DNA from: Stenotrophomonas sp. MYb238
Lineage (GTDB): Bacteria; Pseudomonadota; Gammaproteobacteria; Xanthomonadales; Xanthomonadaceae
DNA: 64,000 bases
Assembly (NCBI RefSeq): GCF_009496535.1
Contig: NZ_WIDL01000002.1
Location: 173,967-237,966, forward strand
Direction of reading: 5' to 3'
The number at the start of each line of letters is the position of its first letter. Position 1 is the stretch's first letter. Below the pieces are notes generated by a model that was not told the origin of the DNA, searched no databases, and worked only from the letters and a program-made list of their open reading frames with translations. Both the position numbers and the translations under genes were made by a program. This document shows positions 61,339 through 64,000 of this stretch, piece after piece.

Positions 61339-63069
61339 ATGTGGAACCCCGCCGCCTCGCAACCGGCCGTCGAACTGCCCGCCCCTGCGCGCCTGGGCGC
61401 CGGCAATCCCGAACTGGCCGCCATGGTCGCCGCGGCGTCCGCCGGCGGCACGCCGCTGATGCTGCTGCACCTGGACATCGACCACTTCGCCTCGGTCAAC
61501 GAGAACATGAGCGCCGAGGTCGGCGACCAGGCGCTGGTCCTGATCGCCCAGCGCCTGGGCGACCATCTGCGCGGCCGCGGCCGGCTGTGGCGGCACGGCA
61601 GCGACGAGTTCGTGCTGGCCATCCCGCGCGAAAGCGGTGTGCCGCTGCCGGAGGAAATGGCCGAGCAGCTGCGCCAGCAGATGGAGCTGCCGCTGTCGGT
61701 GCTGCCCTACACCCTGTTCCTGACCGCGAAGATCGGCGTGTCGCTGTGCCCGGAGCACGCCGTCGATCCGAGCCGCCTGCTCGACCTGGCCGAGGACGCG
61801 CTGCACCAGGCCGGGCGCGAAGGCGGCAACGTCGTGCAGGTGCACATGCTGCACAAGCCGCTCAGCGCGCACAGCGAGAGCATCATCTCGCGGCAGCTGG
61901 TGGACGCCATCGAGAACGGCGAGCTGCGCCTGCGCTACCAGCCGCTGGTCAGCGCCCGCGACGGCCATGTCGTGGGCATGGAGGCGCTGCTGCGCTGGCA
62001 GTCGCCGACGCTGGGCATGCTGGTGCCGGAGCGCTTCATGCGCACCGCCGAGCGGCTGGGGATCATCGTCCAGATCGGCGCCTGGGTGCTGGAGATGACC
62101 CTGCGCCAGGCGCGCGTCTGGCGCGACCAGGGCTTCGACGATTTCAACATCGCGGTGAACGTGTCCACTCTGCAGCTGCTGCGGCCCAGCTTCTTCGCCG
62201 AGGTCATGGCGCTGCTGCAGTCCACCGGCGTGCCGGCGCGCATGCTGACCCTGGAGATCAACGAAAGCGCGCTGACCAACAACGTCAATTTCGTCTACGA
62301 GACCCTGGCCAACCTGCGCAACGAAGGCATCAGCCTGAGCCTGGACAACTTCGGCACCGGCGATTCCAGCCTAAGCGCGCTGGTGCGCTACCCGGTGGAC
62401 AAGCTCAAGATCGACCGCAGCTTCATCAAGAGTGCGCCGGCGGCCAACCGCGAGGCCGCGATCTCCCGCGCGATCATCGCCATGGGCCACCAGCTGGGCA
62501 TGACCGTGATCGCCAACGGCGTGGAATCGCAGGCGCAGCTGGGCTTCCTGCGCCGCAACGACTGCGACGTGTTCCAGGGCTACCTGTTCGGCGAACCGAT
62601 GTCGGCCGAAGCCGCCGGCGTGACCCTGCGCCGCCGCTACCTGCGCCCGGAAGCCTTCGCCGAGACCCGCCCGGACCGCACCCTGCTGCTGCTGGACGAC
62701 GAGGAGAACGTGCTGCGCTCGCTGGTGCGCCTGTTCCGCCGCGACGGCTACCGCATCCTGGCCGCCGGCAACGTGCGCGACGCCTTCGACCTGCTGGCGA
62801 TCAACGACGTGCAGGTGATCCTGTCCGACCAGCGCATGAGCGACATGAGCGGCACCGAGTTCCTGGGCCGGGTGAAGATGCTCTACCCGGACACGATCCG
62901 CCTGGTGCTGTCCGGCTACACCGACCTCAACACCGTCACCGACGCGATCAACCGCGGCGCGATCTACCGCTTCCTGACCAAGCCGTGGAACGACGACGAG
63001 CTGCGCGAGCACATCCGCCAGGCGTTCCGCACCCACGACGAGAAGCGCAAGCCGGGAAAGAGCGCGTAG
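61339..63069 (+). CDS. Degenerate GGDEF-EAL protein with C-terminal receiver domain
   Basis: A 576-residue protein. The GGDEF-like domain (about 35-170) has GSDEF at 87-91. The EAL domain (about 180-430) keeps EAL (215-217), but the Asp pair is DN at 336-337 and the usual EGVE is NGVE at 393-396, where the first Glu is the general base in active enzymes such as RocR. A receiver domain (about 447-565) has D497 in ILSDQRM as the phospho-acceptor and Lys in FLTKPW. It is probably a catalytically weak c-di-GMP sensor controlled by phosphorylation, with the 2-nt-upstream kinase as candidate donor. Confidence 0.92.
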   Translation: MWNPAASQPAVELPAPARLGAGNPELAAMVAAASAGGTPLMLLHLDIDHFASVNENMSAEVGDQALVLIAQRLGDHLRGRGRLWRHGSDEFVLAIPRESGVPLPEEMAEQLRQQMELPLSVLPYTLFLTAKIGVSLCPEHAVDPSRLLDLAEDALHQAGREGGNVVQVHMLHKPLSAHSESIISRQLVDAIENGELRLRYQPLVSARDGHVVGMEALLRWQSPTLGMLVPERFMRTAERLGIIVQIGAWVLEMTLRQARVWRDQGFDDFNIAVNVSTLQLLRPSFFAEVMALLQSTGVPARMLTLEINESALTNNVNFVYETLANLRNEGISLSLDNFGTGDSSLSALVRYPVDKLKIDRSFIKSAPAANREAAISRAIIAMGHQLGMTVIANGVESQAQLGFLRRNDCDVFQGYLFGEPMSAEAAGVTLRRRYLRPEAFAETRPDRTLLLLDDEENVLRSLVRLFRRDGYRILAAGNVRDAFDLLAINDVQVILSDQRMSDMSGTEFLGRVKMLYPDTIRLVLSGYTDLNTVTDAINRGAIYRFLTKPWNDDELREHIRQAFRTHDEKRKPGKSA

Positions 63070-63107
63070 CCGCCGGAAGCCGGGAACCGCTGGAGAGGAG
63101 CCCGCTC

Positions 63108-64000
63108 CTAGCCCTTGGGCTGCCGCACCGGCAGCACGATGCGGAAGCGCGAGCCCTCGCCCACCGTGCTGTCCAGGTCGATGCGGCCGTGGTGCTTGTT
63201 GACGATGCCGTAGGAGATGGACAGGCCCAGTCCGGTGCCGCTGCCCACCGGCTTGGTGGTGAAGAACGGATCGAAGATGCGCTGGCGCAGTTCCGGCGAG
63301 ATGCCCGAGCCGTTGTCCTGGAATTCGATCCACACCTCGTCGCCCTGCACGCCCGTGCTGACCACGATGTGGCCGCGCTCGGCGATGGCGTGGCCGGCGT
63401 TGAGCAGCATGTTCATGTACACCTGGTTCAGTTCCGACGGCAGGCACTCGACCATCGGCAGCTCGCCGTAGCGGCGCTCCAGGGTGACCTTGTACTTGAG
63501 CTCGTTCCAGATGATGTTGATGGTCGATTCCAGCCCCGAGTGCAGGTCGGCCAGCTTCCACGACTCGTCGCGCCCGGAATAGGAGAAGTCCTTCAGGTCG
63601 CGCACGATGCGCGTCACCCGCTCGATGCCCTCGCGCGACTCGGCCATCAGCTGCGGCAGGTCGCGGCTGATGAAGTCGATGTCCAGGCGGTCGCGGATGT
63701 CGTCGATCTCGGGGATCAGCGCCTTCGGGTCCGGCGCGCGCAGCGCCCGTTCGTAGGCCTCGATCACGGTGAACAGGCTGCGCAGGTATTCCTGCAGGCT
63801 GCCCAGGTTGGAGTGCACGTAGCCGATCGGATTGTTGATCTCGTGCGCCACGCCGGCGGCGAGCTGGCCGATGGAGGCCATCTTCTCCGACTGCAGCAGC
63901 TTTTCCTGCGCGCCGTTGAGCCGCAGGTAGGCCTGGCGCAGCTCGGCGTGGCGGCGCTGCAGTTCGTTCTCGTAGTCTTCCTGGCCGTCGATGTGGCGGA
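63108..64000 (-). CDS. Sensor histidine kinase (5' part outside the window)
   Basis: The frame is open to the right edge, so at least 297 C-terminal residues are visible. A coiled coil (RHIDGQEDYENELQRRHAEL) leads to HisKA (MASIGQLAAGVAHEINNPIG, phospho-acceptor His in VAHEINNP) and a complete HATPase (LPSELNQVYMNMLLNAGHAI, FQDNGSGISPELRQRIFDPF, FTTKPVGSGTGLGLSISYGI). It belongs to the NtrB/ZraS-like group. It is convergent with the GGDEF-EAL-REC gene, 38 bp away, and is another candidate partner for that receiver. Confidence 0.92.
   Translation of the reverse strand, partial: RHIDGQEDYENELQRRHAELRQAYLRLNGAQEKLLQSEKMASIGQLAAGVAHEINNPIGYVHSNLGSLQEYLRSLFTVIEAYERALRAPDPKALIPEIDDIRDRLDIDFISRDLPQLMAESREGIERVTRIVRDLKDFSYSGRDESWKLADLHSGLESTINIIWNELKYKVTLERRYGELPMVECLPSELNQVYMNMLLNAGHAIAERGHIVVSTGVQGDEVWIEFQDNGSGISPELRQRIFDPFFTTKPVGSGTGLGLSISYGIVNKHHGRIDLDSTVGEGSRFRIVLPVRQPKG

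Overview
This 64-kb, GC-rich window comes from a chromosome of the Xanthomonadaceae/Lysobacteraceae (Stenotrophomonas, Pseudoxanthomonas or Lysobacter type). The housekeeping run rarA-lolA-ftsK / trxB / aat-infA-clpA-clpS / mnmA-hflD is the order I associate with that family, and a recognisable gammaproteobacterial dif site lies at 37.15 kb. The window therefore straddles the replication terminus: a left half rich in accessory genes and a right half of core genes. No tRNA, rRNA or CRISPR array was seen.

Left edge (0-5.4 kb): the 3' end of an Rhs/YD-repeat polymorphic toxin with LysM, Ig-like and hydrophobic regions, ending in an RNase A-like (CdiA-CT type) toxin tip. An overlapping CdiI-like immunity gene follows, then a convergent DDE transposase.

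5.7-26.5 kb: a single-strand run of 28 genes, many with overlapping start and stop codons, encoding an almost complete flagellar hook-basal body and export apparatus. The order is two TPR genes and an orphan, then fliQ-fliR-flhB-flhA-flgF-flgG-flgA-flgH-flgI-flgB-flgC-fliE-fliF-(fliG-like)-fliH-fliI-fliJ-(fliK-like)-flgD-flgE-(fliM/SpoA-like)-fliN-fliO-fliP-(FliA-like sigma). It has no flagellin, cap, hook-filament junction or stator gene within the window. The protein in the FliG slot is about half size and has no room for a torque domain, and FliM is reduced to a short protein with one C-terminal SpoA domain. The gene set looks like a hook-basal body without a motor, possibly a dedicated secretion device or scaffold, though the missing parts could lie elsewhere in the genome.

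26.6-30 kb: a metal-response module of a TonB-dependent receptor with a His-rich N-terminus, a MerR/CadR-type regulator and a CDF cation exporter. Both transport genes carry the same MerR operator between a -35 and a -10 spaced by 19 bp. The module is bracketed by two copies of a dispersed repeat.

30.1-37.2 kb: a visibly more AT-rich island. Three tightly packed minus-strand genes encode an N6-adenine DNA methyltransferase with a fused specificity-like region, a P-loop ATPase with zinc ribbon and helix-hairpin-helix, and a HEPN-type protein. This is a candidate defence module that I cannot assign to a named system. It is followed by a tyrosine recombinase, a divergent KfrA-like coiled-coil protein, a tiny KfrA-N protein, repeats, and dif.

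37.2-64 kb: core genes. These are an overlapping glk / N4-GlcNAc-asparaginase / cutC operon, crcB, rarA, lolA, ftsK, trxB, a metallophosphoesterase, a GNAT/FemAB-like protein, aat, infA, clpA, clpS, a secreted YbjN-like protein, a Nudix hydrolase, mnmA, hflD, and a chemoreceptor-like protein without a sensory domain. The end is signalling-rich: a PAS-GGDEF-EAL protein, a NarX-type histidine kinase, a degenerate GGDEF-EAL-REC protein, and a histidine kinase cut by the window edge.
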